Numbered from the stretch's first letter, positions 19,186 through 28,805 are shown. The stretch is 61,585 nt of DNA from an uncultured Bacilli bacterium (GCA_944332525.1 CALVKD010000001.1:113841-175425), one strand, 5' to 3'. Notes: generated by a model not told the origin, from the sequence alone. Translations and numbers: made by a program.

Positions 19186-22100
19186 TTAAGCCTCCACTTC
19201 TGTATTTTCTTCTTTATTTTCTTTAACAACTGTTAAGACGGTGATAACAGCTAAAGCAGCAGTAAGGACGCCTAATCCAATATCAACACCGAGTAAGGTA
19301 TTTTGCCACCAAGTTGTGCTGTATACCATATAGGAATTAGGTGTTAAACCATTCATAACATTTCCTTGAGCAAAATTATAAAGGAAATATTTAATAGCAA
19401 CTTGCATCTTGTATTGGAAAGTTGAATCGCCTTCAATTTCTTTCTTATTTTGCGACATACTACCAATATTTGATGACTGATACGTAGCTGTACTACCTAA
19501 GCAGGTTCCGCCGCCGCCAAGAATGACAACTCTCCAGTTCATGTAATCGCCGCCATTAATCATATCAGTGTTAATCCAGCCTGTATATCCCCATTCATTA
19601 CGAAGTATCTGTTCTTGTAACCCAAAATGTCCGCCAACGAATACGGTGCCAGCTCTGTTGAATGCAGTCATAACACCCATAGCTGAGTTAGATTGCATGC
19701 AACCTTGGAAAGCTCTTAATTCATTTTCACGAGCTGATTGCTCAGTGAAGAATGTCGCTAAGCCTGAACGGTTAGATTCTTGTGAGTTAAATGCTAAGTG
19801 TTTTGGTTCCATATTAATACCTTTAGACTTACCACCTTCGCAGACAGCATTGCCTAAGATTGAGGTAAGAACCGCATCTTCAGAATAATATTCGAAGTTA
19901 CGAGCACAATATGGAGTTCTATGTAAGTTGAGACCTGGAGCGAATTGTCCTTGAATATTCATCCAAATGCCGTCATTACCGAACATAACACCTTCTTCAT
20001 AAAGTAATTCTTCATTGAATGTCGCTGCAACTAATGGTTCAGTAGGCATTTGAGCAGCTGACCAAGTTCCGCAAGGATCAGAGGTAGTTGTGTAGTATGG
20101 GCTCCAAGATTTGTCTTCGGTCCATCTAGCTGCATAGTTTGCAACTTGGTCTTGGACGATACCGATAGGGCCATCTTGGTTATATAAGATAGGCAAGTTA
20201 ATGGATGGTAAAGGTTCAAAACCATTACCGCCATTTTCAATAAATGTCATAGCATCTTCAAGTGTAATTTGCTCAACCATTTCTTGCCAAACAGGATCTG
20301 ATAAATCTTTAACTCCGAGATATTCATCATCGTCGCTTAATTCAAGACCAGATGCGATAGTAACTCCACTATCTTTTCCCCAAGTGACATCATATGTATC
20401 ATTATTAGTTAATGGATGAATTGTATTTTCAAGCCCAGCTGCCATTGATTCAGAAGGTACTAAATCAGTAACAGTGTCCCATCCTAATGACCAGTCATAA
20501 CGTGTTGTATAAGTAACAACATCTTCTTCATAGAAATCGTTAACATCCGATGCTTCCTCACCGACAAAAGCATTCTTAACATTAACATTCAATAAAGCTT
20601 CAAGTGATTCTTGAGCTGATGTTGAAACTGCATATGCCTTTGCATTTGTCGCAACAATTTCTTGTGAAGGATCATCTGAAACTTTTACAAGTCCTTGAGT
20701 ATGTCCTTGTGCAGCAAGAACGTTATTTAAGGCAGCATGAGCACCATTACCAATTGCGAAATAGTAATTTCCTGCATCAACTCTCCAGCCACCATTACCA
20801 TTTTTATAGCCAGTATCGTATGTTGCGAAATTCTTAACATCAAATTCAACTGTGACTTCTTCTGTAGCATTAGGTTGTAATACTTGAGTTTTACCAAATC
20901 CAACTAATTGGATACCAACTTTTTCAACGCCTTCTTCAACATATGGAGCTTGAACATATAATTGAACAGTATTCTTTCCAGGAACAGAACCAGTATTTTG
21001 AACAGTAACTTTTGCGGTTCCGAGTCCGGTTTTTGCATCAATAGTAATATCACCAAGTGTTTGAGTGAAAGTAGAATAGCTTAATCCATAACCAAATGGG
21101 AAAGTTACTTCATCTTCATATTTCCAAGCAGCACCTGTAGAAGAACCTTCAGTAGAGTCAGCATTATTTCTATCTAATACCAAATCATTGTAACGTGTTT
21201 CATAGTATTTATATCCTTTATAGATACCCTCGTTTTCAATGATATACCAGTCATTCTTATTTCCATCAGCATTTTCATCTTGTCCTTCGAATGTAATAAC
21301 ACCAAAATGCTGCATTGCTGGTGACGATTCTGATTGAACAGCGTATGTATCAACAAGTGATCCAGAAGGAGAAACTTCACCATTGAGGACTTGAGCTAAA
21401 CCTCTAAATCCGTTAATGCCTGGAGTTCCAACCCACATGATGGCGTCAATACCATCATCATTGACGAGTTCTTCAATTTCCATTGGGTTTGAAGCATTAA
21501 TTAAGACAACAACTTTGCCATTACTATGTTCCTTCGCAGCAGCAATAACGGCTTTTTCATTTGTAGATAAGCTTAATGGTCCAGATGTAAATGAATCACC
21601 TGGAGTCGAGCAAGTTTGTTCAGGATAGTAATCGGCAGCTTCAGAAGAGTCACGAGAAATGACAACTACTGCTGTAGTATTATCAGCACTAGATAAAACA
21701 TTAGATGGATAGACGCTCATCGGAGCTTCACCAGATGGTGTTGATTCAGTATTTGAATAGATTGTTCCAAAAGCAGGTGATAAACCATGTCCGGTCTGGC
21801 CAAATCCTCTTCTTAAATATTGACCTAAAGTATCTGCTTTATCAGAATCAGTAAATGAAGCATAGAAGTCAATCATGTCTTCGTTTAAAGTAAATCCACC
21901 AACGTCCGTCAATGCTTTTTCTAAAGTCCAATTGGTTTGAGATCCATCAGGAGCAACTGTCGCCTGAGAACCAATCATACCACCTTGAGTAGGATAATGA
22001 GAATTCAATCCCCAAAGTGTAATTGTTTCAGATTTTGCTAAAGGAAGAGCAGCACTAGCATCAATTAAATTATTTTTTAATAAAGTAACACCTTCACTAG

Positions 22101-22344
22101 CAATTTCTGTTGCCAAATCAACTTTTGCAGAAGTTAAATCTTCTAACTTAGAATAATCTGATTTCCAATAAATGTAATCCTCTGGATCTTCACCTGCAGG
22201 TGTAACAACTTGCCAGTTCGTCACGCTGAGTTGAGTGTTAATCCAAGAATTGTACGTGGACGCAATTTGCGTACCGACCATCAAGGCACCAAATAAAGCG
22301 CCTGATGTAGCTAAAAGTCCACGCATTAGCTTTGATTTTCTCAT
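19186..22344 (-). CDS. membrane-anchored GH3 glycosidase with inverted domain order
   Basis: Beta-glucosidase/xylosidase family enzyme, 1052 residues. Order: N-terminal hydrophobic segment (about 9-30; signal anchor or signal peptide), GH3 C-terminal-type domain (about 80-400; EIASEGVTLLKNN, MWVGTPGINGFRG), FnIII-like domain (about 410-560; FPFGYGLSYSTF), a linker, then the GH3 N-terminal-type catalytic barrel (about 675-960; KHLAFNSQE, GWINTDM) with nucleophile D927. A membrane helix at about 1015-1038 and an acidic tail end it. So the two GH3 domains are swapped relative to the common order; such enzymes are known in some Firmicutes. GGAGGG precedes the ATG. A perfect cre overlaps its promoter. 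Confidence 0.9.
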   Translation of the reverse strand: MRKSKLMRGLLATSGALFGALMVGTQIASTYNSWINTQLSVTNWQVVTPAGEDPEDYIYWKSDYSKLEDLTSAKVDLATEIASEGVTLLKNNLIDASAALPLAKSETITLWGLNSHYPTQGGMIGSQATVAPDGSQTNWTLEKALTDVGGFTLNEDMIDFYASFTDSDKADTLGQYLRRGFGQTGHGLSPAFGTIYSNTESTPSGEAPMSVYPSNVLSSADNTTAVVVISRDSSEAADYYPEQTCSTPGDSFTSGPLSLSTNEKAVIAAAKEHSNGKVVVLINASNPMEIEELVNDDGIDAIMWVGTPGINGFRGLAQVLNGEVSPSGSLVDTYAVQSESSPAMQHFGVITFEGQDENADGNKNDWYIIENEGIYKGYKYYETRYNDLVLDRNNADSTEGSSTGAAWKYEDEVTFPFGYGLSYSTFTQTLGDITIDAKTGLGTAKVTVQNTGSVPGKNTVQLYVQAPYVEEGVEKVGIQLVGFGKTQVLQPNATEEVTVEFDVKNFATYDTGYKNGNGGWRVDAGNYYFAIGNGAHAALNNVLAAQGHTQGLVKVSDDPSQEIVATNAKAYAVSTSAQESLEALLNVNVKNAFVGEEASDVNDFYEEDVVTYTTRYDWSLGWDTVTDLVPSESMAAGLENTIHPLTNNDTYDVTWGKDSGVTIASGLELSDDDEYLGVKDLSDPVWQEMVEQITLEDAMTFIENGGNGFEPLPSINLPILYNQDGPIGIVQDQVANYAARWTEDKSWSPYYTTTSDPCGTWSAAQMPTEPLVAATFNEELLYEEGVMFGNDGIWMNIQGQFAPGLNLHRTPYCARNFEYYSEDAVLTSILGNAVCEGGKSKGINMEPKHLAFNSQESNRSGLATFFTEQSARENELRAFQGCMQSNSAMGVMTAFNRAGTVFVGGHFGLQEQILRNEWGYTGWINTDMINGGDYMNWRVVILGGGGTCLGSTATYQSSNIGSMSQNKKEIEGDSTFQYKMQVAIKYFLYNFAQGNVMNGLTPNSYMVYSTTWWQNTLLGVDIGLGVLTAALAVITVLTVVKENKEENTEVEA

Positions 22345-22685
22345 TTTTCACCCTCCAATATTCTGTGAGAAAACACAGATACTAATCACCAAAGAAGAAA
22401 AATTATACCTACCATTAATTTTCCTTTGGTTATTAATACATTCGAATTATAGCATGTAATCGCTTTCAAACAAAACTTTTTGATAAATTAATGAAAAAGT
22501 TATCCAATTTGAGCATACTTAATCAATATATTGTGGAAGATTTTGAAATATTTTTTTAAATTTAAAGACACATGTTAATAAATATTTTAACAAAAATTAG
22601 CAATTGCCTATTATTTTATTGTGCGTTATAGCATAACTTGTCGTTTTTTTGTCATATTTTGCATTTTACTAGATAATCTCTAAGT
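22345..22685. other. intergenic region upstream of GH3
   Basis: 341 bases without a gene. On the GH3 side it holds a TATAAT at 22451-22446, a cre at 22455-22468, and an inverted repeat ACCAAAG/CTTTGGT at 22388-22394 and 22424-22430 in the leader. From 22470 to 22685 it is AT-rich with a small hairpin (GTTAT/ATAAC near 22623-22635). I see no RNA gene in it. Confidence 0.6.
22455..22468. promoter_or_regulatory. CcpA operator (cre) at the GH3 promoter
   Basis: TGTAATCGCTTTCA matches the consensus TGWAANCGNTNWCA at all 14 positions on both strands. It lies three bases upstream of the -10 TATAAT, between the -10 and the -35 region, where a bound CcpA would repress GH3 transcription. The CcpA gene is not in this window. 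Confidence 0.8.
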
Positions 22686-24116
22686 CTAGGGCTTTAATGA
22701 AAAGCTAATAAAATCAAAATGTCCTCTGCCACAAAATGTAAAATATAAGGATTTAACTCCAAAAACATTTTCAGCTTCTCCCTTAAATACATTAGTGGAT
22801 TGATCATTGATGATTAAAATTTTTGAAATTATTTTTCCGTTTAAATTATCTTTGACAATCATCTCGCCTACTGCTTTACCCTTTATTGTGACATATATAT
22901 TTTTTAGTGAAATAAAACTAAAATAACGGAAACCAGCAGTATCTCCATCTGTAAAATTTGCTATCACTTGTTTTATTTCATACCCGATTTTTTTTAAAAC
23001 AAGGCGAGGATGTTTCTTTTTTTTCAATGCCGAATAAAAGTAAGTACCTTTTCTTGAAAAAAGATGGCAAGCTATATTTGTACTATACGTTCCTTCACCG
23101 CGAAGAGGATAAACATTAATGCTTGATGAAGTCATTTCAGATTGTATAAATCTTCCATAATCATCTATTAAAAGTTTTTCTGCACAAACTTGACGGGAAA
23201 AACTATTTCCATTTGTTTGACGATGATAAAAAATATAATGGTTATCACCTATTGTCAGTATACTGCCATGATTATTTCCAGGATAATTTAAAGCATTTTT
23301 ATGATCGATACCACCTAAACCAATATCACCATTTGAAATAAGTATGCCTCCAAATTCAAACCCGTGATCAGGATAATCAGAAATCGCATAGCATAATTCA
23401 TCGTTATTGATAGATGAATAAACAAAATAATACTTATTATTAATTTTTCGCATTGAAGATGCTTCAAAAAATTCATGGCCAACGAAGGAAGTTCCTTCAC
23501 TATTGAAAATTGTAGGTATACCTAAAAATTTTACATTTTTAACAGTCACCATGTCGTCATTGAGCTCAGCTACGATTGGACCAAGTTTGGAAAATGGAGC
23601 ACCATGCGTTAATATTTTTGGAAATGATTTGGGACAAAAACCTGAATATAAATATATTTTATCATCAACAAAAATTGCCGGATCAAATTGAAAAATATCA
23701 TCTTTTTTCTTACCAAGCAATTTTCCGTCATCATGTTTAATATATCCAATAAATTCATATTTTCCTGCTGGCTTATCACAAGAAGCTACCGATATAAGTC
23801 CATTTCCACCACAAAAATAGTATAAATAATATCTATTATCTTTTCCTTTTGCTACATCCGGTGCACCTAATCCGCAAAAAAGCGAAAACCTTTTACCATT
23901 AGGATCTTGTTTTCTCTTATAGATTATCCCCTCATACTTCCAAGACGATAAATCATTAACATCTGCACTATAACAAACATAGTCACCTAAGCAAAAAGTG
24001 CGGCCATTATAGATATCATGGCTACCATACATATATATTCTGCCATCAAATATATGAACTTCTGGATCTGGCAAAAATTCAGTTTGCGGTAAAATTGGAT
24101 TGCTAATCTGATTCAT
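22686..24116 (-). CDS. GH43-family glycosidase with C-terminal CBM6-like domain
   Basis: Arabinofuranosidase/xylosidase-type five-bladed beta-propeller, 476 residues, no signal peptide. Seen: PDPEVHIFDGRIYMYGSHD near residue 17 (base aspartate), FDPAIFVDDKIYLYSG near 145, and FFEASSMRKINNKYYFVYSS near 218 (acid glutamate). From about 365 the sequence looks like a CBM6-type beta-sandwich (FTDGDTAGFRYFSF). The ATG lies inside the end of the preceding gene (14-base overlap) with GAGG six bases upstream, so it is translationally coupled to the cps unit. Precise substrate unknown. Confidence 0.87.
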   Translation of the reverse strand: MNQISNPILPQTEFLPDPEVHIFDGRIYMYGSHDIYNGRTFCLGDYVCYSADVNDLSSWKYEGIIYKRKQDPNGKRFSLFCGLGAPDVAKGKDNRYYLYYFCGGNGLISVASCDKPAGKYEFIGYIKHDDGKLLGKKKDDIFQFDPAIFVDDKIYLYSGFCPKSFPKILTHGAPFSKLGPIVAELNDDMVTVKNVKFLGIPTIFNSEGTSFVGHEFFEASSMRKINNKYYFVYSSINNDELCYAISDYPDHGFEFGGILISNGDIGLGGIDHKNALNYPGNNHGSILTIGDNHYIFYHRQTNGNSFSRQVCAEKLLIDDYGRFIQSEMTSSSINVYPLRGEGTYSTNIACHLFSRKGTYFYSALKKKKHPRLVLKKIGYEIKQVIANFTDGDTAGFRYFSFISLKNIYVTIKGKAVGEMIVKDNLNGKIISKILIINDQSTNVFKGEAENVFGVKSLYFTFCGRGHFDFISFSLKP

Positions 24117-24987
24117 TTAGTACCTCAAGAAATTTTTCAATAAGTTGTTCGAGTTCTGAATAATCGCTTTCACTTATGCCAATTTTTTCAATGCTCTCAG
24201 GAATTTGATAATAACATTTCTTCACATAATGAAGCAAAACTTCAGCTATTACTTCAGATGTAAAACCATTATCAAATAATGAAAAAGGGTAATTAACTGT
24301 TTCTAACTGAGATAAAAGCTCTTTAGTATTATTAATAAGAGAAATATCTTCAGTCAAAGAATCTAAATATTTTATTGCAGCAATGTACCCTTTTTTATCA
24401 AAGGGGAGTTTTTGATTTGCTGGATTAAAAACAAAATTTTTATTATCCTTTACAACATTAAATTTTTGCGAAATCTGTTGTTCTACGAGAATTATTAATA
24501 ATAAAACCTTAATTTGATAAGAATGATTCTCAATTAAAAATTTTTTAATATACGGCAAATAATTACGGGCATTGAGGGATGAAAGATATTTAATTGCAGC
24601 TAGGTTTGCAACCTTATCTGAACTTTGTAAATCATTAATCATCTCTTCTTCACTATATTCGCGATGTTTCTTTAGGCGAGAATTAATCTCATCATAAAGA
24701 TCTTTTAAATAAAAATAGGTATTTGCATCACCATAATCGCTATTAAGATATTGTTCACAGAGTTGTTTTGCTCTTTGATAGTCATCGCGATAAAGATAAT
24801 AATTTAGATGATGATGAATAAACTTATCTGCAGAATAAGATAATAATTTATCTTTATTCAATTTAAAAAAATCATCTAAATCTTTAGAATCTCCATACTT
24901 GACTATTAAATCAAAATAAGAAAAAAGCACCTCTGGATCATCAGAGTGTGCTAATTGTTTTTTTTCATCTAAAATTTTATTTTTCAT
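24103..24987 (-). CDS. uncharacterised helical protein in cps unit
   Basis: Not recognised with confidence. 294 residues, predicted almost wholly helical, with TPR/HEAT-like helix pairs (about 15-110 and 125-170), no signal peptide, no membrane segment and no enzyme motif. It is rich in K, E, Y and N. A protein-protein scaffold is plausible. Its ATG overlaps the stop of the CpsB-type phosphatase by four bases and its end overlaps the GH43 start by 14, so it is made together with both. Possibly related to helical DUF families of Mollicutes and Bacilli, but I cannot confirm this by eye. Confidence 0.7.
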   Translation of the reverse strand: MKNKILDEKKQLAHSDDPEVLFSYFDLIVKYGDSKDLDDFFKLNKDKLLSYSADKFIHHHLNYYLYRDDYQRAKQLCEQYLNSDYGDANTYFYLKDLYDEINSRLKKHREYSEEEMINDLQSSDKVANLAAIKYLSSLNARNYLPYIKKFLIENHSYQIKVLLLIILVEQQISQKFNVVKDNKNFVFNPANQKLPFDKKGYIAAIKYLDSLTEDISLINNTKELLSQLETVNYPFSLFDNGFTSEVIAEVLLHYVKKCYYQIPESIEKIGISESDYSELEQLIEKFLEVLNESD

Positions 24988-25649
24988 AAATCTATTTTGT
25001 TAGAAATATGATATTTTTTCAACAACTTTTGGACTAGTTTTAGGTTTGGTTTACGAATTGATAAATCATGGCAGTCAGAAGCTACAAAATCAACGAACCC
25101 ATTTTGCATCATTGTAATCGCTCTTTTATAAACTTCTTTTCCAAAATCTTTTAGAAGAGATGATGTATTAATTTGCACTAATATACCACAAGATTTAATT
25201 TCATTAATGTCATCGATAGTTAAATATAAATATCTTTCTGGATGGGCTAATATAACATTATATCCTTTAGTAACCATCATATATAATTTATCAACAATTC
25301 TATAATGTGGAGAATGAAACGGAAATTCTACTAGCAGATACTTTGAATTAGCCAAAGTGAAAACATCATTTCCATTTAAAATTCTTTGATACAAATTTTC
25401 ATTATACAAGATTTCAGCTCCTAAATATGTTTTCAAAGGCAAATCAGGACAATTAGAAATCAACAAATGGTATTGCGCTTTTATTTTTTCTTTTTTTTCT
25501 TCAAATTTTGAGTCGTACAAAAAATGAGGTGTGAACATTACCTGTTCAACGCCATTTTGAACTTCTAGTTCTAACATTTTAATCGACATCTCTAACGATT
25601 TAGAGCCATCGTCGACTTGTGGAATTATGTGCGTATGTAAATCAATCAT
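24984..25649 (-). CDS. cpsB: CpsB/YwqE-type tyrosine-protein phosphatase (PHP)
   Basis: Metal-dependent phosphatase that removes phosphate from tyrosines of the partner kinase CpsD. 221 residues, slightly shorter than the usual 240-255. PHP motifs: DLHTHIIPQVDDGSKS at the N-terminus, LGAEILY, ILAHPERY near 139, and DFVASDCHDL near 189, with metal-binding H, D and E residues in place. The start overlaps cpsD by four bases and the end overlaps the next gene by four. Confidence 0.9.
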   Translation of the reverse strand: MIDLHTHIIPQVDDGSKSLEMSIKMLELEVQNGVEQVMFTPHFLYDSKFEEKKEKIKAQYHLLISNCPDLPLKTYLGAEILYNENLYQRILNGNDVFTLANSKYLLVEFPFHSPHYRIVDKLYMMVTKGYNVILAHPERYLYLTIDDINEIKSCGILVQINTSSLLKDFGKEVYKRAITMMQNGFVDFVASDCHDLSIRKPNLKLVQKLLKKYHISNKIDL

Positions 25650-26365
25650 TTGCTTTTGCCGTAGCCATAAGAATAGTAATTATATCCATAAGCCTTCTTA
25701 TCATGTTTTTTAACATGCGTAAGGACAACACCGGCAATATCCACATCGGCATTTCTTAAACGGCTTATAGTCTCATTAAATTCATTCTTTTTTGTGACTC
25801 CAGAATAGCAAACTACAATATATTGATCGATAGTTCCAGAAACAGACACCATATCAGATGCCGCTAAAACTGGAGGAGTATCAACAAAAATATAATCATA
25901 TTTGTTTTTAACAATTTCAAAAAGAGAATTTAACTTTTGAGATTGCAAAACCTTATTAGGATAAGGCGTATGAGTTCCCGCGGTAATTATGTCAAGATTG
26001 TTAATTTTTGTATGATGAATAGCTGTTTCCAAATCACATTTTTCGAAGCAATAGTCAGTAATACCGTTCGAATTCGGAATCTTGAAAAAATAATGAATAG
26101 TAGGTCTTCTTAAATCCAAATCGATAATTAAAACTTTATTATCAGAATTTGCATATACCTGTGCCAAATTGACACATGTTGATGATTTTCCTTCTCCAGG
26201 AGCAGTTGAAGTCACTGCAAAAAATTTTTTCTTTTGGTCGACTGAAGCAAAATCAAGATTAATTTGAATATCTGCGTAATTTTGATAAGCATGCGTATCA
26301 GGAGATACTAAAACTTCTCTACGATTCATTTTTGCTTTTTTCTTTTTAAATAAATTACTTAGCAT
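25646..26365 (-). CDS. cpsD: CpsD/YwqD-type tyrosine autokinase
   Basis: Bacterial BY-kinase that autophosphorylates a tyrosine tail and, with CpsC, regulates polysaccharide assembly. ATG 26365 is chosen because GGAGG lies eight bases upstream; an in-frame start at 26395 lacks one and would overlap cpsC by 41 bases. About 239 residues. Walker A in STAPGEGKSST, Walker A' IIDLDLRRP, Walker B YIFVDTPP, and a tyrosine cluster at the end (YGYNYYSYGYG). No membrane segment, so it depends on CpsC for activation. Confidence 0.92.
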   Translation of the reverse strand: MLSNLFKKKKAKMNRREVLVSPDTHAYQNYADIQINLDFASVDQKKKFFAVTSTAPGEGKSSTCVNLAQVYANSDNKVLIIDLDLRRPTIHYFFKIPNSNGITDYCFEKCDLETAIHHTKINNLDIITAGTHTPYPNKVLQSQKLNSLFEIVKNKYDYIFVDTPPVLAASDMVSVSGTIDQYIVVCYSGVTKKNEFNETISRLRNADVDIAGVVLTHVKKHDKKAYGYNYYSYGYGKSK

Positions 26366-27140
26366 GCTTTTCACCTCCGATATCTTCTTTTTCATCTAAT
26401 AAATCAGGGATGATTCCAATGACCTTTAGCTTATATTTGTCTTCAATATATTTTGGCGAATTAACAGTATTATCCAATGCCTCTCTAACAAAGGCATAAA
26501 TAACTCCAATAACAAGTCCACCAACTATACCAACTAAGCCAAATAATGTTTTACTCGCGCTTACTTCTTCACATTCACAGGTTGTTCCGTCCCCAAAGGT
26601 AGGTCCCTGTGAAGCAATAGTAATCATGTCTTTAAACATTGTGAATCTAGAATCGCTTGAGGAAATATCTTGGGCAGCAATAATTAAATTTTCTAAAACA
26701 ATTCTTGAAACATTTTCCGCACCAGATGTATAAGAAATAACAATACAGACAGTAGTATCAGTTGAGGTTGAAGTACCAATATTTTTAATAATCTCAAGAT
26801 AATCTAATTCCGTACCTGGTAATAGATTTTTTTCTTCAATCAAGCTAACAGTTTCTTTAGCAACAGCAGAATCAGTGATGAAATCTTTAAAAGTATCAAT
26901 AATTCGTAAAGATTCAACAATCTGATCTGATGGATCAGTAGAATCACCACCGATATTATTTAAGAGATAAACTCTTTGTGTAGCCTCATACGAAGGCTTC
27001 AAAATGAACGTTGTTCCGATGCCAACAGCAAAACCAGCGACAATAAATATTATTAAAGCAATCAAATGTACCCTTAAAATATGAAAGATATCCATTAACG
27101 ATAATCCTTCTTCTTGGGTTTGGATGTTTTCGTTTTCCAT
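26355..27140 (-). CDS. cpsC: CpsC/Wzz-type polysaccharide co-polymerase (kinase activator)
   Basis: Membrane protein that sets glycan chain length and activates the tyrosine kinase. 261 residues with two membrane helices (about 22-45 and 195-217) flanking an extracytoplasmic helical loop, and a cytoplasmic tail that contacts CpsD. The loop has an unusual CEC pair near residue 185. AAAGGAGC precedes the ATG. First gene of cpsC-cpsD-cpsB-unknown-GH43. No flippase, polymerase or glycosyltransferase gene follows. Confidence 0.88.
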   Translation of the reverse strand: MENENIQTQEEGLSLMDIFHILRVHLIALIIFIVAGFAVGIGTTFILKPSYEATQRVYLLNNIGGDSTDPSDQIVESLRIIDTFKDFITDSAVAKETVSLIEEKNLLPGTELDYLEIIKNIGTSTSTDTTVCIVISYTSGAENVSRIVLENLIIAAQDISSSDSRFTMFKDMITIASQGPTFGDGTTCECEEVSASKTLFGLVGIVGGLVIGVIYAFVREALDNTVNSPKYIEDKYKLKVIGIIPDLLDEKEDIGGEKHAK

Positions 27141-27164
27141 ATTGCTCCTTTCCTTTTCTATTTT

Positions 27165-27193
27165 AGTATAACCATATCACTAGATACTTGCAA
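27165..27193 (-). promoter_or_regulatory. promoter of the cps unit
   Basis: TTGCAA at 27193-27188 and TATACT at 27170-27165 are 17 bases apart, 25 bases before the cpsC start. Confidence 0.65.
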
Positions 27194-27382
27194 GAACGCA
27201 ATATCGTATTAAAAAAATAATTTTACCTGATTTTTATATCGTTTTTGTTGTTTGCATTGCACTAATATTTTGATAATATGGCATTATCACCAAATTTGTT
27301 AAATTATTTAATATATATTTTGCCAAGGTAAGCTATTATTAAATATTAGTTTTCTTTTTACCGCCTTTAATCAATAAAACAA

Positions 27383-28633
27383 TCACATAGCATAATTATT
27401 AAATTTGAGCAATCCGTATTTCTTCTTTCCTCTTCTAAAAACAAGATAAATTCCATCAATAGCGTCTTCTTTGGTTAAAGTTTTATCAAGCGAAGTAATT
27501 TTATCGCCATTTACTGTAATAGCCCCACCTTGAATAAATTCCCTTGCTTCACGTTTACTAGAAGCGAGTTTAGAAGTGATTAACGCATCAACAATATTAG
27601 TATTTTCCTCTATCGTTCCTTGCATGAGATCTTTAAATCCCATTTCAATTTCTTCACCTTTCAAGGTTTTGATGTCACCATTGAATAAAGCATTGGTAAT
27701 TTTTACTGCCTGTTGATATTTTTCTTCCCCATGAACATACTTAGTAACTTCTTCCGCCAAACGCTTTTGAGCTAAACGTAAATGCGGTGCTGATAAAAAT
27801 TCTTTTTCAATCTCAGCAATTTCTTCTAATGAAAGAAAAGTAAATTGTTTTAAGCGCATAATGACTTCGTTATCAGGTGTATTAATCCAAAATTGATAAA
27901 ATTCATATGGTGAAGTTTTTTTACTATCGAGCCAGACTGATTTACCATCCTCGCTCTTTCCAAATTTAGTTCCATCACTCTTTAAGATAAGCGGTATTGT
28001 TAATCCATACGCTTTTGCTTGGAAACCATGTTTTTTTCTAATTAACTCAAGACCTGAAGTGATATTTCCCCATTGATCTTGTCCACCGATTTGCATTTGG
28101 CAGTTACATGCATCATAAAGATGATTCCAGTCAAGCGCTTGTAAAATTTGATAAGAAAATTCAGTATAAGATATGCCGCTTTCTAATCTAGATTTAACAG
28201 TGTCTTTATTAATCATATAATTAACATTGAATTCTTTACCATAATCGCGTAAGAACGAAATTAAATCGATTTTACTAATCCAGTCAAAATTATTAACGAC
28301 TGTATCAAAATGAAAAATATCTTTAACTTGTCTTGCTAAAGCTTCAGCATTGTGAAGAGTTGTTTCAAGTGTTAACATTTTTCTTTCACCTTGCATTTTA
28401 GGATCGCCAATTAATCCAGTTGCACCTCCGATAAGTAAAACCGGGTGATGGCCATGCTCAAGCAACCTCTTAGCAACTAAAAAAGTACAAAGGTGTCCGA
28501 CATGTAAACTATCGCCGGTCGGATCGGCACCTAAATAAAATGTTACTTTATTATTTTCTAAAAAATCACCAATATCTTCATCAGTCGCTTGGAAAAATAA
28601 ATTTCTGCTTTTTAATTCATCGAGTATTCTCAT
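27383..28633 (-). CDS. tyrS: tyrosyl-tRNA synthetase
   Basis: Class Ic synthetase that charges tRNA-Tyr. 416 residues, usual length. Seen: GADPTGDSLHVGHL near residue 35 (HIGH motif), YQILQALDWNHLYD, QIGGQDQWGN near 180, KFGKS near 225 (KMSKS motif), and a C-terminal S4 RNA-binding domain (SSKREAREFIQGGAITVNG). GAGGAA precedes the ATG. No T-box motif is seen in the 170 bases upstream, unlike valS and ileS here. Confidence 0.96.
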   Translation of the reverse strand: MRILDELKSRNLFFQATDEDIGDFLENNKVTFYLGADPTGDSLHVGHLCTFLVAKRLLEHGHHPVLLIGGATGLIGDPKMQGERKMLTLETTLHNAEALARQVKDIFHFDTVVNNFDWISKIDLISFLRDYGKEFNVNYMINKDTVKSRLESGISYTEFSYQILQALDWNHLYDACNCQMQIGGQDQWGNITSGLELIRKKHGFQAKAYGLTIPLILKSDGTKFGKSEDGKSVWLDSKKTSPYEFYQFWINTPDNEVIMRLKQFTFLSLEEIAEIEKEFLSAPHLRLAQKRLAEEVTKYVHGEEKYQQAVKITNALFNGDIKTLKGEEIEMGFKDLMQGTIEENTNIVDALITSKLASSKREAREFIQGGAITVNGDKITSLDKTLTKEDAIDGIYLVFRRGKKKYGLLKFNNYAM

Positions 28634-28757
28634 AATTAATTCCTCATTCTAACTATCATTTAAAAATATACTATATAACTATTTTTCATTCAACTTTTAA
28701 AGCGCTCATTACCAATTCATTATTTGTTTTTATTTGTGATTTAAGCGAAGAAAATCA

Positions 28758-28786
28758 TTGTATAAATATTTAATAATCATTAATAT
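28758..28786 (+). promoter_or_regulatory. promoter of the M18 aminopeptidase gene
   Basis: TTGTAT at 28758-28763 and TAATAT at 28781-28786 with a 17-base spacer, 19 bases before the ATG. Confidence 0.6.
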
Positions 28787-28805
28787 TATTTAGAGGTGAT
28801 AAATT

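Noticed and set aside
27271-27289. Fur or PerR box (TGATAAT/ATTATCA) upstream of the cps unit
   Set aside because: The arms are separated by five bases, not the one base of a Fur box, and the site is about 80 bases upstream of the cps promoter. It remains only an unexplained inverted repeat.
28634-28805. T-box leader for tyrS
   Set aside because: No TGGTACC-type motif or terminator was found in this gap; tyrS seems not to be T-box controlled here.
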